64,000 nt of DNA from Diphasiastrum complanatum (GCA_029204225.1 CM055111.1:28974340-29038339), one strand, 5' to 3'; shown: positions 1-11,121, counted from the stretch's first letter. Translations and numbers: made by a program. The notes: a model not told the origin generated them from the letters alone.

Positions 1-1504
1 GGTTGAGCTAACCAGACGAGCTTTTCACCTTGTAGTGCTTGCACCTCTGCTCCCAGATGTGTATTTTCTGCTTCGTATATCTAGAGTTGCACCTGGAGGG
101 GGGCAAGCCTTTGGTAGGCTTCAGATTGAAGCTCCTGTACCTTTGGTAAAGCATCATGAACTGCTTTGAAGAGGCTCTGAATATACTGATTAAGGTCATC
201 TTCTTTTTGCTGCAGCTTCAGGATCTCCTTGTGCCCGTCAAGCTCATATTGCTGGAGCAATTGTCAATTCTTGCTGCAGCTTCATGATTTCGGCTCGTAG
301 TTGAGTGTTGTTGGTGGCTAGTTGTAGTACCTAGTTGTCCAATGAGGTTTTGGAAACTACCGCATCCTGGATGAAAGTGCCCAAGGCTTGATAGGTCGTC
401 ATGATATCTGTGGGATCAGCCGGTACGCTTGAGTAGGGTCTTGTCGTGTGGAGGCCCCGATGACCTGTACTGTGTCATCATCATCTTCGACTAGCTTCTC
501 CGAAGATTTTGAGCCATCAGGTGGGGTGGGGTCAACATGATCTGGCGATGGTACAAATGTGGTCTATACAAATGCATCATCAAGCAACGGTTTGTCGCCC
601 TCGACAACTTTTACTGGAGAGGTGGGGGGTGTGAAAAAAGCAATAGTGACAACGGGGGTAAGGACGGATTGTCCAAACTGAAGAATGGGAGGAATAGAGG
701 AGAACTAGAGGGTGGTGTGGAGGATGGAAGGAGAGGAGGGTTGTGATGTGGCTTGGCGTGGTGGTGAAAGGTGGATGAGTTGCATCCATGCCAAGGTGTT
801 GGGAGAGAGCTGAGAGTCGGCTAGGTCGATTTGAAGTGGGGTGAATGTAGAAGCAGGGGCTATGGACGAAGCGATGGTGATGGAAGGGGTGGTAGAAGAT
901 GGAATGGAGGTAGACGGTTAGTTCGTGCAGAAGGAAGGCATGCCAATCATATGGCACTATTGTAGGGCAGAAAAATCCCAAGAAGGACTCCACAATCTGA
1001 CTGGGCAGCTTGGATTGAATGTGATCCTTGCAAAATGTTAAAACAACTAGAAAGTTGTACTCAACAGATGCGCAGCTACCTGAATTATTGGGTCAGTGAT
1101 AGCGTCTATCAAATAATCGTTGTTAGTCTGGATTGGAATCTCAGGTGCAGTCTGGGTTATGAAAGGCTTGATCAGGCCCTTGGCCTGGTGATGGGAGATT
1201 GGCTGGCGATCACCGGACATTATGTCGACGGTGACCATGGAGTCTACGTTAACCTGTACCTTGTATGTGGTACCTTGGTAGAGGAAGTGGAAACGCGACT
1301 TTTGCATGTCCCAGGTGGCATATGCGTGAAGGGCGAGGCCCATGTTAATGTCAGAGCAAAAATGCGCTGGGTAAAAACCCATTGCTTCAAGAAGTGGGCC
1401 AGTCAGGGTGTCAGAAGGCAAGGGACAGATCTGGGTGGCAGAAGATATCTCACGTTTGATGACCTACTTGGTGCCAGAGTCATCAGAAGAGGAAGAGGAA
1501 GCCA
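1..1504 (-). pseudogene. Unrecognised ORF relic with coiled-coil tail
   Basis: I do not recognise this protein. Read on the minus strand from an ATG at 1504, it begins MASSSSSDDSGTK, meets an in-frame stop, then continues as PLPSDTLTGPLLEAMGFYP and a stretch rich in hydrophobic and polar residues to about 1047. After stops comes a His/Pro-rich segment (993-580). Between about 290 and 1 another frame reads as a heptad-like coiled coil (QKEDDLNQYIQSLFKAV, then LQSEAYQRLAPLQVQL), also with stops. It starts exactly where a gypsy protease relic breaks off at 1523, so it may be an extra ORF of that retrotransposon or a separate insertion. It runs off the left edge. No helicase, polymerase or transposase motif is visible. 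Treated as a decayed, mobile-element-associated ORF. Confidence 0.3.
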
Positions 1505-1522
1505 TGTTAGAAATGGTTGTTA

Positions 1523-2351
1523 GAATCTATTGGCTTCAATCCTTGTAAACCCCATTTCTGATACAAAGTAGTGGAGATCAAATTTACACCTGATCTTCCA
1601 TCTACCACTGTTGCCTCATCCTCAAATCTCTTGTGCTTGATCGGCAAGGTGATATTATGCTCTTCACTTTTCACACTGCTCTGATGTGGAGGACGTTACT
1701 TGTTTCTTCATAGCCCGCACAGTATATGGGCTCTGATGTTACTGGTTCCACTTCAGCTTTGGCCCATTCAGCCAGGAGGCTCTTGGCTTGTGGTGTAATC
1801 TGCAGTAATTCTTTAAGGGATAAACTAACATGGCTTGCTAGCAAACTTGCGAGCACTTTAGTGTGCAGATCCTCGGGCTCCACCATGTGGAAAGGTGGTT
1901 CATGATGCTGCAACTAATCGTTATGATCAGTTTGTAATGGTGAGTCTGCTTGTGGTACTGGTTCTTCAACAACAAGAGGTTTCGTAGGTATGTCTCTCGC
2001 TTGAGCTTTTTCCTCCTCTTGCACTTTCTGCACCCAGTGGCATATCTTCTGATATTGTCTTCCTTCTTTCCTCACATTTGGATATGGTCCTATAGTTGAG
2101 GGTTGATCTTCTGATACTTAAGGGGGTGGTGAGGGTGCTCCTTCCTTTCGCTTTTGTGCTCGTGTGACAGCTAATACTAGGGCGTGGAGTGTTGCTTTTC
2201 TAGTGGCATCCATGCTGGAACTGTTGTTGGTTGCACTGCAATGAGATTTAATGGTGCACCCGTTCCAGGTCTTAATGGGCAGTTCTTGTAACAGTGTCCA
2301 TAACCGCATTCTTGATAGAAGGATGTGTATTGTCCCTTGTACATAAGTCAC
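1523..2351 (-). pseudogene. Ty3/gypsy relic: zinc-knuckle linker and protease start
   Basis: Second, diverged copy of the minus-strand gypsy family seen at 6.1-9.8 kb. At 1913-1671 the linker reads HEPPFHMVEPEDLHTK and EWAKAEVEPVTSEPIYC, nearly the same as 8080-7860. At 1615-1525 follows the retropepsin active-site region, EATVVDGRSGVNLISTT, where Asp-Gly-Arg-Ser replaces the usual D-G/S/T-G. At 2351-2118 lies the segment before the linker (VTRAQKRKEGAPSPPP), matching 8300. The protease is cut off after about 30 residues, where the unrelated ORF at 1504 begins. Frames are shifted and stops are present, so it cannot code for a working polyprotein. Confidence 0.6.
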
Positions 2352-2382
2352 TTTTATAAAGCTAGATTGATTTTAGCTTGAT

Positions 2383-2804
2383 CTACACTAGTGTGAAATT
2401 GACCTTTGAGTAGAATCTTGAAAATGCATCAGCACCTTCGTTATTCAAGTTAGCAATTGACTCGAACTGCGAAACATAACTGTCAGCATCATTTGAAAAT
2501 GTCCCTTTAAAATAATTATATTTGATCTTTGAGATTGAGGTGAAACGTGGAGCAGGGCCTTCCATATTCGATTTTGGTTCAGACTCAGGTTCCGGATTAG
2601 GATCAGGATCAGGCTCTAGATTTACAACTTTAGAACCTAGTTCAGTTGCAGCAGAGGCTTCAGAAAGCGGATTTCCAAGTAGTTTTCAGGATTAAAATTT
2701 AGGAAAGGTGATTCTCCTCTTTGCAAAGATTCCTAAAGTCTTTTGAAAAATTCTTCACAAAGTCTCCGCCAATATCTTTCTAGTCGAGCAGCTCTATCTG
2801 ACAT
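2383..2804 (-). pseudogene. Gypsy gag N-terminal relic (second family)
   Basis: From an ATG at 2804 the minus strand reads MSDRAARLERYWRRLCEEF, typical of the basic/aromatic start of a plant gypsy gag. Stops follow, and then in the frame ending at 2383 NDADSYVSQFESIANLNNEG, which fits the retrotransposon gag (capsid-like) domain. It sits 50 bp downstream of a tRNA-Asp-type primer site, the right place for gag. The sequence to its left (2351-1523) belongs to a different gypsy family, so this looks like a recombinant between two elements. Broken by stops, about 140 codons long. Confidence 0.5.
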
Positions 2805-2855
2805 GCAATGGGGATGGAGATGGAGTTGTCAGTTTGCATCAACTTAATTTGGCTA

Positions 2856-2873
2856 TCCCTGGCAACGATGCCA
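2856..2873 (-). other. Primer-binding site, tRNA-Asp type
   Basis: The minus strand reads TGGCATCGTTGCCAGGGA. The complement of the plant tRNA-Asp 3' end is TGGCGCCGTTGCCGGGGA, so there are two mismatches. Many plant gypsy elements of the Athila/Tat type use this primer. It is followed on the minus strand by the gag start at 2804. The LTR expected to its right (from about 2876) could not be delimited because no second copy is in the window. Confidence 0.55.
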
Positions 2874-2876
2874 AAA

Positions 2877-3229
2877 ATTGGCATATGTTGTAATATACCA
2901 ACACAAAATTGCTATATCTATGTAGTATTTAGTTCGTTCCAAGTAATGAGTGCTAAACAATAGTTTTCCTCTATCAAATCGAAGATAAAGTGTTATGTAT
3001 GCACAATGATATCAGAGTAACTCGAATGATTAAGTTGTTAGCAAGGGTCTGTGTTATGTTCGATGCATATATGTACGAACAGACAAAAAGTTAATCTTAT
3101 TCTTGAGCTAATGTGTCCTAGACAGAAGTTCTCATTAACTAAAGTCCAGAGCATGGTTAAAGAATTGTCATGCAAAAGGCATTCAAAGACTACTTATAGA
3201 AGTTCCTAGAGATCTTCCTAGATGACCTT
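2877..3229. other. Probable LTR remnant, no gene seen
   Basis: AT-rich stretch between a minus-strand primer site and a plus-strand RT relic. By position it should be the U5 side of the LTR belonging to the primer site at 2856-2873, but no partner LTR is present to confirm this. No coding pattern or RNA gene seen. Confidence 0.25.
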
Positions 3230-3993
3230 TGCATGCATGGATTAAATGATAAACATTTATCTCAACTAGAAAAAGTGCTTATACAATGCAGCAAATTTCA
3301 AATATAATTGAACCCAGAGAAATGCCAATTTTGGGTAACACATGGTCTTATCCTCGGCCATATTGTACCTAGACACGGGATAGCCATTGATCTGTCTAAG
3401 ATACGTATTATCATGGATCTTCCACCCCCTGAAACGATTCGTGGAGCTTATATGTTCATGGGACATGCCAATTACTACATGATCTTCATTTTATTTTTTG
3501 CGGATTTGGCACATCCTATCTACAAGCTGACAATTGATCCACATTGGACGGAGAAAACCTTGCAAGCTTTCCAAAAGCTGAAGGAAGTACTCATATATTC
3601 ACCAATCTTATGGCCTCCCAATTGTACAATTGAGTTTCATGTGCATACCGACGCTTCAAACTATGCTATAAGAGCAGTATTGACGTAGCCAGGTGGGTAT
3701 AAGAAAGACTTCCCTATTCGCTTCGTAGTTGACAACTCAACAATGCTGAAATCAACTATTCAATGACTGAACGAGAAGCCTTGGCAATGGTATTTGTTGT
3801 CAAGAAGTTTCGCCATTATCTTATTGCAGCCCATTTTGCATCCTACACTGATCATCAACCTTTGCTCTACCTAGTCAACAAAACCTGCAACGCATCACCT
3901 TGTAGGCATAAGTTTCCCATTCCGTGGCGAATGTTGTCTTGTGCTGATCTGCAACACTATTTTTACCTGATTGTAGCCACTAAAGCCATCTAG
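3230..3993 (+). pseudogene. Ty3/gypsy RT C-terminus and RNase H relic
   Basis: The plus strand reads, with stops, the RT thumb and connection (NPEKCQFWVTHGLILGH, then IRIIMDLPPPETIRG and FMGHANYYMIF), followed by the RNase H start with its catalytic Asp context (HVHTDASNYAIRAVLT). After a frame change come MTEREALAMVFVVKKFRHY and TDHQPLLYLVNK. This is the usual order from RT palm to RNase H in gypsy Pol. It is opposite in strand to the gypsy relics on both sides, and it ends abruptly near 3990 against a minus-strand RT piece. At least three disruptive changes are visible. Confidence 0.75.
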
Positions 3994-4005
3994 GAAACTG
4001 TAGGC

Positions 4006-4530
4006 TTATGTTCCTTCTACTCTGTCTAAAACACTTTTCGTAAATGGTAAAGGAAAATGATCCTTTTTGGTGACTGTATTCAGCGCTTTCAGGTCCACAC
4101 AAATTCGCATTTTGCCGTATTTATTGGGTACTAGGACTATTGGCGACACCCATTCAGTGTGCTCGATTTCATAGATGAAATCAGCATCTAACAACTTCTG
4201 GAACTCTTGCTTGATCAGCGATAGTAATGACTCACCTTGGGGATTGCTCCATCCACCAAGGGTATGGTATGTAGGACTACGGTTGGTGGGATACCCTTGA
4301 AATCACTATAATTCCAAGCAAAACAGTCCTTGTGTTCCACCAATAATGAGCGTTAACTGTTCTTCCACATGTATGATGTTTTCTTCTTCACCTAGCTCGG
4401 CTAGATTCATAGGTTGCATTCGCGCAGGTCCTTCAAAGACTTCTCACATAGTTGGATTCATGTTTGTTGTCTTTCTTCGGAACTGGTGCGACATTCGCTT
4501 CATGATTGCGAATATTTACATCCACCATGA
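4006..4530 (-). pseudogene. Ty3/gypsy RT N-terminal relic with internal deletion
   Basis: The minus strand encodes the start of the RT palm: LDADFIYEIEHTEWVSPIV then LVPNKYGKMRICVDLKALN and FPLPFTKSVLDRVEG, as in RT blocks 1-2 of gypsy Pol. Further upstream (4350-4530) it is colinear with 6480-6910, but with a few hundred bases missing between the pieces homologous to about 6570 and 6850. It is therefore a shorter copy of the same family as the 6.1-9.8 kb element. No catalytic YxDD remains. Confidence 0.65.
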
Positions 4531-4899
4531 GCATGACTGGTCATATATTGAGTGGCTCAAGAATTCAAAAACCAAGCATTAGTGACTCATGCTTTTTTTA
4601 AATCTGATCATAAACGGCCCTTCATTCATGTTTTGAACTGTGAATCTTGAATCTCATGATTAGTGCATTTGTAATACTTACAAAACATTTTCTACTTCGA
4701 CAATGGATTCGATATTTGCTCTTGATTTTGTGTTGGCTTCTTATTCGAGACAAATTATTTCGAGCCTATAATCATCTAATGTTTAGTGCGTTTGTTTATA
4801 TATAGAGCATGCGATATTGGATTTGAAGAGTTGTCTAAGCTTCTTCGATTGTCTTCATGTAGCAACATAGTGATTACTCTTGATAAAATTAAATCTGAG
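4531..4899. other. No gene recognised
   Basis: AT-rich sequence between a gypsy fragment and a copia gag fragment. It may be the decayed downstream part of that copia gag, but nothing readable remains. Confidence 0.3.
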
Positions 4900-5290
4900 T
4901 GTGTCGCTGTGATCATCACCCAGTTTTCATATGTGTAGGTGATATATTCGATAGCAATGTCATGATTGTATCTTGATCAGATCCGACAACTGCCATCTAC
5001 TACAAGAGTTTCTTAAACTGCTTAACGTGATTATGAAGCGAATCACCATTAGTCATCTTGAGTGAGAAGAATTTCCTTCTAAGATGCAATTTTGAAGTCA
5101 CATCTCTCACATCATATAGTGCACTCAGGATGTCCTTATATTGTTGGATTTATTTCTCTAATCTCGTAAATCTCATGTTAATCTCTATTCATTCATGTTG
5201 TTGCATATTTGCTCTCGTTGTCGCACAATCTACAAAAATACATAGGATTCAAAGACAGGTAACTACACGACAGTCAAACTATTGAGTCAA
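4900..5290 (-). pseudogene. Ty1/copia gag (UBN2-type) relic
   Basis: Around 5120-4990 the minus strand reads VRDVTSKLHLRRKFFSLKM then TNGDSLHNHVKQFKKLL, the conserved helix of copia gag proteins (the UBN2 region, where LxxKFFSLKMxxGxS is typical). Two stop codons follow at once, then MAVVGSDQDTIMTLL, which fits the next part of gag. No zinc knuckle or start remains. An old, inactive fragment wedged between gypsy relics. Confidence 0.55.
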
Positions 5291-6079
5291 AATGTCGAGG
5301 CTCGAAAGAGTCGCACTCCTCGACCTATCAGACCTTGACTCAAAGTGACTCGACTCAACTAATCATTGAGTTCAACTATTGATGTGGCACCACTCAAAAT
5401 AAAGTTAGTCACTTATACTAGCCACTTCTGCTATTGTGCAACTGCCTTGACAATGAGTGCAGCTACGTCACCTTTGTCTAGATATACTAATAACCCCACT
5501 GTCACCTACCAAGTTAGTGACATCCACGCCTGCTAGCCACCTGGACGGTGACATCCACTACCTCAACCAAGATCTACACATCTCTATGACCTTTTAAATA
5601 TATCTCACAAATGTATAATAATGCTGATAACGTTAATAGTATTATTTATTCATAGACAGATGTTGTATATGCTTTTCACGCATCGATTCTTGTTTTTAGA
5701 CTGAGAGTCAGCATAAGCTCATAGTATTACAAAACTAAGATAATTTTGGAAATGCAGTTTTGTCCGTAATTATTTTTGTGCTCTAGCATCTATTGACTTG
5801 TATTTGTATACTCTTCTTTAATCGAATTGTATTGAAATTAGTATTAGTATGTATGCAATGCTTTCTTGATCGTTCTCTCTAATTTCTCTTTCTATTTTGT
5901 TTGAATTGTTTGTCTTATTTCCGCACAATTAGTCACAAGACTTTGTGTTTGCCTACGTAATCAATGCCATCAATTCTAACGACTTCGAAATTAGGATCAA
6001 GTAGGATTAGTTGAGTTTTTCAACTCACCAATTTGATTATGCTGGTCTTGGGGTGCTATCTTCACTTGGTTGTAACTGT
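5291..6079. other. No gene recognised; probable decayed repeat
   Basis: About 790 bp lying between a copia gag relic and the truncated RT of the gypsy element at 6.1-9.8 kb. It interrupts that RT at about 6080. I see no ORF of interest, no clear terminal repeats and no RNA gene. GACTCAA/TTGAGTC-like words recur around 5280-5400. Confidence 0.3.
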
Positions 6080-6084
6080 TGAAG

Positions 6085-7040
6085 TCGTCCAAAAACTGTA
6101 GGCTTCAGCCCCAGCTACTCTGTCAAGGACACTTTTCGTAAAGGGCAAATTAAAATGATCCTTTTTGGTGATTGTATTTAGTGCCTTCAGATTCACATAG
6201 ATCCGTATTTTGCCATTCTTCTTGGGTACTATAACTATCTGCGATACCCATTCAATGTGCTCAATTTTGTAAATGAAATCTGCATCTAACAGCTTCTACA
6301 ATTCCTGCTTGATCAGCTCTGTGTAGTTCGGGTTGCAGCGGTAGTAACGACTCACCTTGGGGACTGCTCCATCCACCATGGGTATAGTGTGTTGGACTAC
6401 TGTTGGTGGATGCCCTTCTAATCATTGTAATTCCAGGCAAAACAATCCTTGTACTCCACCAACAATGATCGTAGTCTTTTGAATTGTGTGGGCGCTAATT
6501 GCTCTCCCACGTATACAATCTTTTTTTCTTCACCTGGCTCGACAAGGTTCATGGATTGCATTTGCGGGCAGGTCCTTTGAAGACTTGTTCCACTGGTGCC
6601 CAACTTTGATCAGGTTCTCACTGGGCTTGCGACATCATAATTACCACGTAGTCCAAGGTATAGTTATTGAAGGTCTCAGGCATCTCGTGAATTGGTGCTC
6701 ATCGAGATTCCTCCTTCAGCATATTGATCTTAGCCTGACTGGTCATCTTTAGAGTCATTTGAGAAGAGAATGACGCTATATCAAAGTCCATCCTGATTGA
6801 CTTCAAGAAATCCAACACCTTATTTTTGCATCTTTTTGTCATATCGGTGGATTCGTCCTTGTTGTCTTTCTTCGAAACTGGTGTGACATTCGCCTCATGG
6901 TTGCGAATATCAACATCCACTGTAGTTAGAGCCTCTTCGGATAGATCACTCCATCGGATCACCTGGTTGTAGCATTGCTTCAACTGGGTTTTCTTGTTCG
7001 CAGGTGCCCTTGGTGGATCCATCCTTGAAACTTCCGCCAT
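6085..7040 (-). pseudogene. Ty3/gypsy Pol: protease-RT linker and RT N-terminus
   Basis: Part of a minus-strand gypsy element with 5' LTR at 11122-11839. From 7040 the linker reads MAEVSRMDPPRAPANKKTQ. At 6510-6420 comes the block that precedes RT in this group (TQFKRLRSLLVEYKDCFAWN). From about 6300 to 6090 come the first RT palm motifs (LDADF, then WVSPIV-like and CVDLKALN-like, with substitutions). The element is cut at about 6085, before the catalytic YxDD box, and RNase H and integrase are missing. Frame changes separate the segments. The same region is duplicated, shorter, at 4006-4530. Confidence 0.7.
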
Positions 7041-7172
7041 AGTAGATTTTTACGGTGATTGAGTTGGTACTTTCTTAATTCCATAACGATTTGGGTCTAT
7101 CTACTATAGGACCTACTCATCAATCAGCTCAGTCTCCTTGTTATAAGTCAGAGCATGTTGCCAAGAAGAGAC

Positions 7173-7805
7173 TCAATCATCGTCCACTGGGTTCTCAATA
7201 GATTTCGCTAACAGCCATGCTACATTTATCATATTCACTCCAAATGTAATCGGTGTGTCCGTGGTGTAACACTTGGGTGAAGATGTGATGGGTTCAGGAT
7301 CTGATTCGTATTGACATCCTTGGCAGTCAATTGTTGCTAATGCATCCGTCCATCTCACGACATCCGTCTCTAAATCGTAGTGACCACCCTTGGCTTGCCT
7401 TGGGCGATCTATCATGTGATCTGTCGTGGATGATCCGTCATCAGCCTTGGGTGCAAGTGGTTTCACCACCCATGTGGTTGGATCGACCTTTACAGCCTGC
7501 TCTCTATTCTCAAATGTGAGTTTTCCCGTATCCCAGTTGTGCACTACTTGTGCAGTCCTCAACCATGGTCTTCCTAGTAAAACACGGTATGTAGATGGAG
7601 ATTCAGGTATATCCATTACTACAAAGGTGATCACAAACTGCATGCCTGCTATTTTTATAGGGATATCGGCAACCACACCCTTTGGTTTTACACAGGATTG
7701 ATCCACTAGCTTGATGGCAAATCTTGCTAGCTTCAATAGTGGATATCAAGTTAATACTTGATCCTCCATCTACCACTACTACTTGTCCTTGAATCTCTTG
7801 TATTT
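7173..7805 (-). pseudogene. Ty3/gypsy aspartic protease (retropepsin) relic
   Basis: The polyprotein-cleaving protease of the gypsy element. The active-site strand reads VDGGSSINLIST at 7783-7745, with Asp-Gly-Gly-Ser. A one-base frameshift then leads into the ORF ending at 7173 (KLARFAIKLVDQSCVKPKG), followed by DIPIKIAGMQFVITFVVMD and the hallmark flap/hydrophobic block YRVLLGRPWLR (about 7590-7560). A hydrophilic tail of about 90 residues leads toward RT. Apart from the frameshift the domain is well kept, so this copy is younger than the one at 1523-1913. Confidence 0.7.
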
Positions 7806-8606
7806 GATCGACAAGCTGATGTTATGTTCCTCGCTTTCCCCCGCTGCCCCGATGTGGAGGACGTTACTACTCTCTTCGTAGCCCATACAATATATGGGCT
7901 CTGGCGCTACTGGCTCTGCGTCCGCTTTGGCCCATTCAACCAGAAGGCTTTTAGCTTGTGGCACAATCCACAGTAATTCTTCGAGGGGTAAACTAACATG
8001 GCTCGTCAGTAGGCTTGTGAGCCTTTTAGTGCGTGGTCCATCGGACTCCACCATGTGAAAAGGTGGTTCATGACGATGCAATTGATTGTTCTGATCAGTG
8101 CGCAATGAGCGCATTCGTGGTTCCCGTTCGTCATCAGTGGAAGGTTCCATAGGGCTGTCCTTTTCTTGCTCTTTTTCTTCTGTTGGTGCTCTCTGTACCC
8201 AGTGTCGTATCTTTTGGTACTGTCTCCTTTATTCCTTCACATTCGGATATGGCGCTAAAGTTGAGGGTTAGTTATCAATGACCGATGATGGTGGTGAGGG
8301 AGCCACTTCCTTCCTCTTCTGTGCTCGCGTAACGACTAACACAGGGACATGAAAATGTTGCCTTTCTGATGGCATCCCCACTGGAACTGTTGCTCGTTGT
8401 ATGGCAATGAAGTTCAATGGTGCGCTAGTCCCAGGTCTCAATGGACAATTCTTGAAACAGTGTCCATAACTGCATTCTCGACAGAAGGATGTATATTGTC
8501 GCTTGTAAGGACATTCAACAATTCTGTGTCCTTCGCCACATCCATAGCAGCCGTAATTTCTTGCCTTGAAACTGAGTTTGAGCTGCATAAGCCACAATAT
8601 ATTCAT
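7779..8606 (-). pseudogene. Gypsy linker and Cys-rich knuckle region
   Basis: From 8606 the minus strand encodes a double Cys/His cluster: YGCYGCGEGHRIVECPYK (C-x2-C-x4-H-x4-C, an exact CCHC knuckle) followed by FCRECSYGHCFKNCP (a second, irregular cluster). This is a nucleic-acid-binding segment between gag and protease. After a stop at 8268 the reading resumes at 8150 (MEPSTDDEREPRMRSLR) and passes through HEPPFHMVESDGPRTK into the protease start. Stops and frame changes make it non-functional. The same block occurs in diverged form at 1671-2351. Confidence 0.6.
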
Positions 8607-8869
8607 TTATGGCAAGATCCATATACGGTTCATCTGGCCCATACCATTGTTGTTGCTACTGGCATCTCTGGTTTTGCTGCTGTTAAATTTACGTGGGCCA
8701 CTTGTTGATTGGTTGGCCCTGGTGGTGCAAGTAAGGCCATACACTATTGATTATTTGGTGCGACGTACCTCGGTGCTGCATTTGGTGCCCCTTGATGATA
8801 TGGATAAGAAGTCTGATAAGGGCTCCTTTTTTGTTGGACAATCTGGGGGTTAAATGGCAAAATCTATGA

Positions 8870-9813
8870 GTCAGTCTCAGATTTTGCTTTAGGACTGGGC
8901 ACTCATTCGTTGTATGGTTTTGTGTGCATACTGAACACCATACATTTTTGCGTCGAGGATACTATAGCTGGTTTTGTTCTGATAGATTTGGCGTTGCTGC
9001 TACAGCTCCTTGTAAGGCTTTCAGTTTTTGATCAAACTGCGCCGTAAGCTGCTCCATCTGTTGTTTGTGTAATTTTGTCATTTGTTCCAACAATAGGTCT
9101 TCGGATAGAGTGGAAGCATTTGATGATGACGATGTTATCGAGGGAGTAGGAGTATGGGTGGATGGATATTCGTCGTTTGATTCTCATTCTCTTCCCTGAT
9201 GGCATCCTCCATAGCTTCTTGCAAAGTAGCGTACTGCTCCCATCGTTTCAATTCTCTCCTGATGCTATGTGGTAGTCCTGCTAGGAACCACATGATCACC
9301 GCATGATCGGGAGTTAGGGCTGCACTGCACTCGGATCGTAGATGTTTGACCCATTCAATATAGTCCTTGACCGTTTCTCTTTTTTCCATCTTGACCTTGC
9401 TAAGCAGGATAAATGGGTCTTCTAGAACTTCTTTGGTTTAAAGTGCGTGATGAGAGCCACTTTAACCGCCTCCCAGGTGGATTTTTCTTCCTCTGACAAA
9501 TTGAAAAACCAATCTTGAGTCATCGCTAATAGTGACATGGGAAACAACATCAACTTCTCTGCAGGTGTCTGATTGTCGTAGATTTCACAAGCTTGCTTGT
9601 AGATCTGGAGGAAGCGGATGAGATTTGATGATCCGTCATATTTTGGTATCTCCACCCGAGGTGCCCTCCAGACTTCTTGCAAGGGAGCGACAGGTACGGG
9701 TTGACCCATTGGATCCATTGGCACTGGTTCCGGTTTTGCTTCTTGTTGCGCAGCTGTTAATCTGGGAAGGTGTGGTGCTTGATTCTATGTCCTTCTTGCT
9801 ACTGATCATCTAG
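8870..9813 (-). pseudogene. Ty3/gypsy gag relic
   Basis: Capsid-like gag. At 9665-9425 the minus strand reads VEIPKYDGSSNLIRFLQIY then MTQDWFFNLSEEEKSTWEAV and LITHFKPKKF, the typical plant gypsy gag core. A frameshift at about 9415 moves to the frame of 9389-9135 (VKDYIEWVKHLRSECSAAL, WFLAGLPHSIRRELKRWEQ), its C-terminal half. Near 8945-8890 a knuckle-like CSVCTQNHTTNEC is visible in a third frame. About 310 codons in total, in the place expected for gag, 1.3 kb downstream of the primer site. Confidence 0.7.
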
Positions 9814-11102
9814 ATCTTAGATTCATCCGATGGTGGGGTCCAAGATAGTTGGATCTTGCTTGTACAATGGGATGCACTCTGGATCTTAAGGATCTGATTA
9901 ATCTAATTGGCTGGAAGTGAAAATCAGGCCCTTACGGTGGTTTTCCTTGATAACTTTTTACTCCTTGCACTGATTGGCCTGAGATTTTGACAGTAGCTGG
10001 ATCTGGTGCAGATCTTTCCACTGATCTAGTCTACGATGGTTCTCTGGTGCGAGGGTTGGCTGTGTGAGGGATCTTTAGCTGTTTTGCAGACAAAAAAAAC
10101 TTGATATCTCTCAGATCATTGGGAAGTAATTCTCGCAAGGATGACAGGAGCTGAATCTGGCCTGGATCTAACTCTAAAAATCTGTGCGAGAGTTAACTCT
10201 CACATAAGGTGAAAGTTTCACTGTTTGCGAGGCTTCAAAAAAACTAATTTGGCTTGATCTTCACCAATACTCTCAGTACTAACTCTCGCAGGCTTCATCA
10301 CTAATGGGAATTGACATTCTGGATCAATTGAAATGGTTTGTGAGAGTTCTCTCTTGAAGGATTTGCTGGATCTTCACTTTTTAGTGATTTTTTAGCACTT
10401 AAACCCAAATTTCTACTCACTGGAATCAAACTAACTCTCGCAGACTCTTCTGTGTCCTAGTCTCACTGAGATGGAACTTCAGAATTCTCTACGAGGGTTC
10501 TTGCTCACTAGAACTGAAAATTTTAGTGTCTGCGAGGGTTCTTTGGTATTTTCCCACCTTTTTTCCACTGGGAATTCTCGCACAAGCACTTAGACAGTGA
10601 ACTAACTCTCGCAAGCTTTTTGGTGTCCTGGTCTCACTGAGATGGAACTTCAGAGGGCTTTGCGAGAGTTCTTATGAAGATTTGAATTTTTTTGGTCTTA
10701 TTTTTATGATTTTTTCTCTAATTTTTGCAATTTGCTTGGAGTTAACTCTCGCAGGCTTCTATGCAGGTTTGGGACAGTACCCTAGAGCTGCTGCCAGTCA
10801 TGCGAGGGTTATCTCTCACTGGTTTTGGAGAAAACAAAATCTGGTGAAAATTTTGGCTCTTTTTTCCTCCAAAAGGCAGATTGGTGTGTTTTTTGGGTTT
10901 TCTCAGGTTTTGGTTTAAGTGTCAAGCCCTTAGATACTGTTCAGGGTCTCCTCTACCCTCTCACACCTCCTCCGCTAGCTGTGAACAGTCCAAACACAAA
11001 AAAATACAGAAAACTAACTCTAAACACCCAAAAATTCACCTAAAACTACTCCAAAAAGCAAGAAATAGCTAAAATGCAGCTATACTAGTTAGTGGAAACC
11101 TA
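9814..11102 (-). repeat. Gypsy untranslated leader with recurring TCTCGCA/TGCGAGA words
   Basis: 1.3-kb non-coding leader between the primer site and gag of the minus-strand gypsy element. From about 10120 to 10815 the word AACTCTCGCAGGCTT and its inverse (TGCGAGAGTTCT, TGCGAGGGTT) recur about 13 times in both orientations at irregular 40-80 bp spacing, as if built from many small imperfect inverted repeats. The RNA could fold extensively here. No credible ORF. Confidence 0.5.
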
Positions 11103-11120
11103 TCTCCGACAACGGCGCCA
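11103..11120 (-). other. Primer-binding site, tRNA-Asp type
   Basis: The minus strand reads TGGCGCCGTTGTCGGAGA, one base after the LTR end. The expected tRNA-Asp complement is TGGCGCCGTTGCCGGGGA (two mismatches). It primes minus-strand DNA synthesis of the gypsy element that runs leftward from here. Confidence 0.7.
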
Positions 11121-11121
11121 C

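Noticed and set aside
580-993. His/Pro-rich 137-codon minus-strand frame as a separate gene
   Set aside because: No start context or domain; better seen as part of the decayed unknown ORF at 1-1504.
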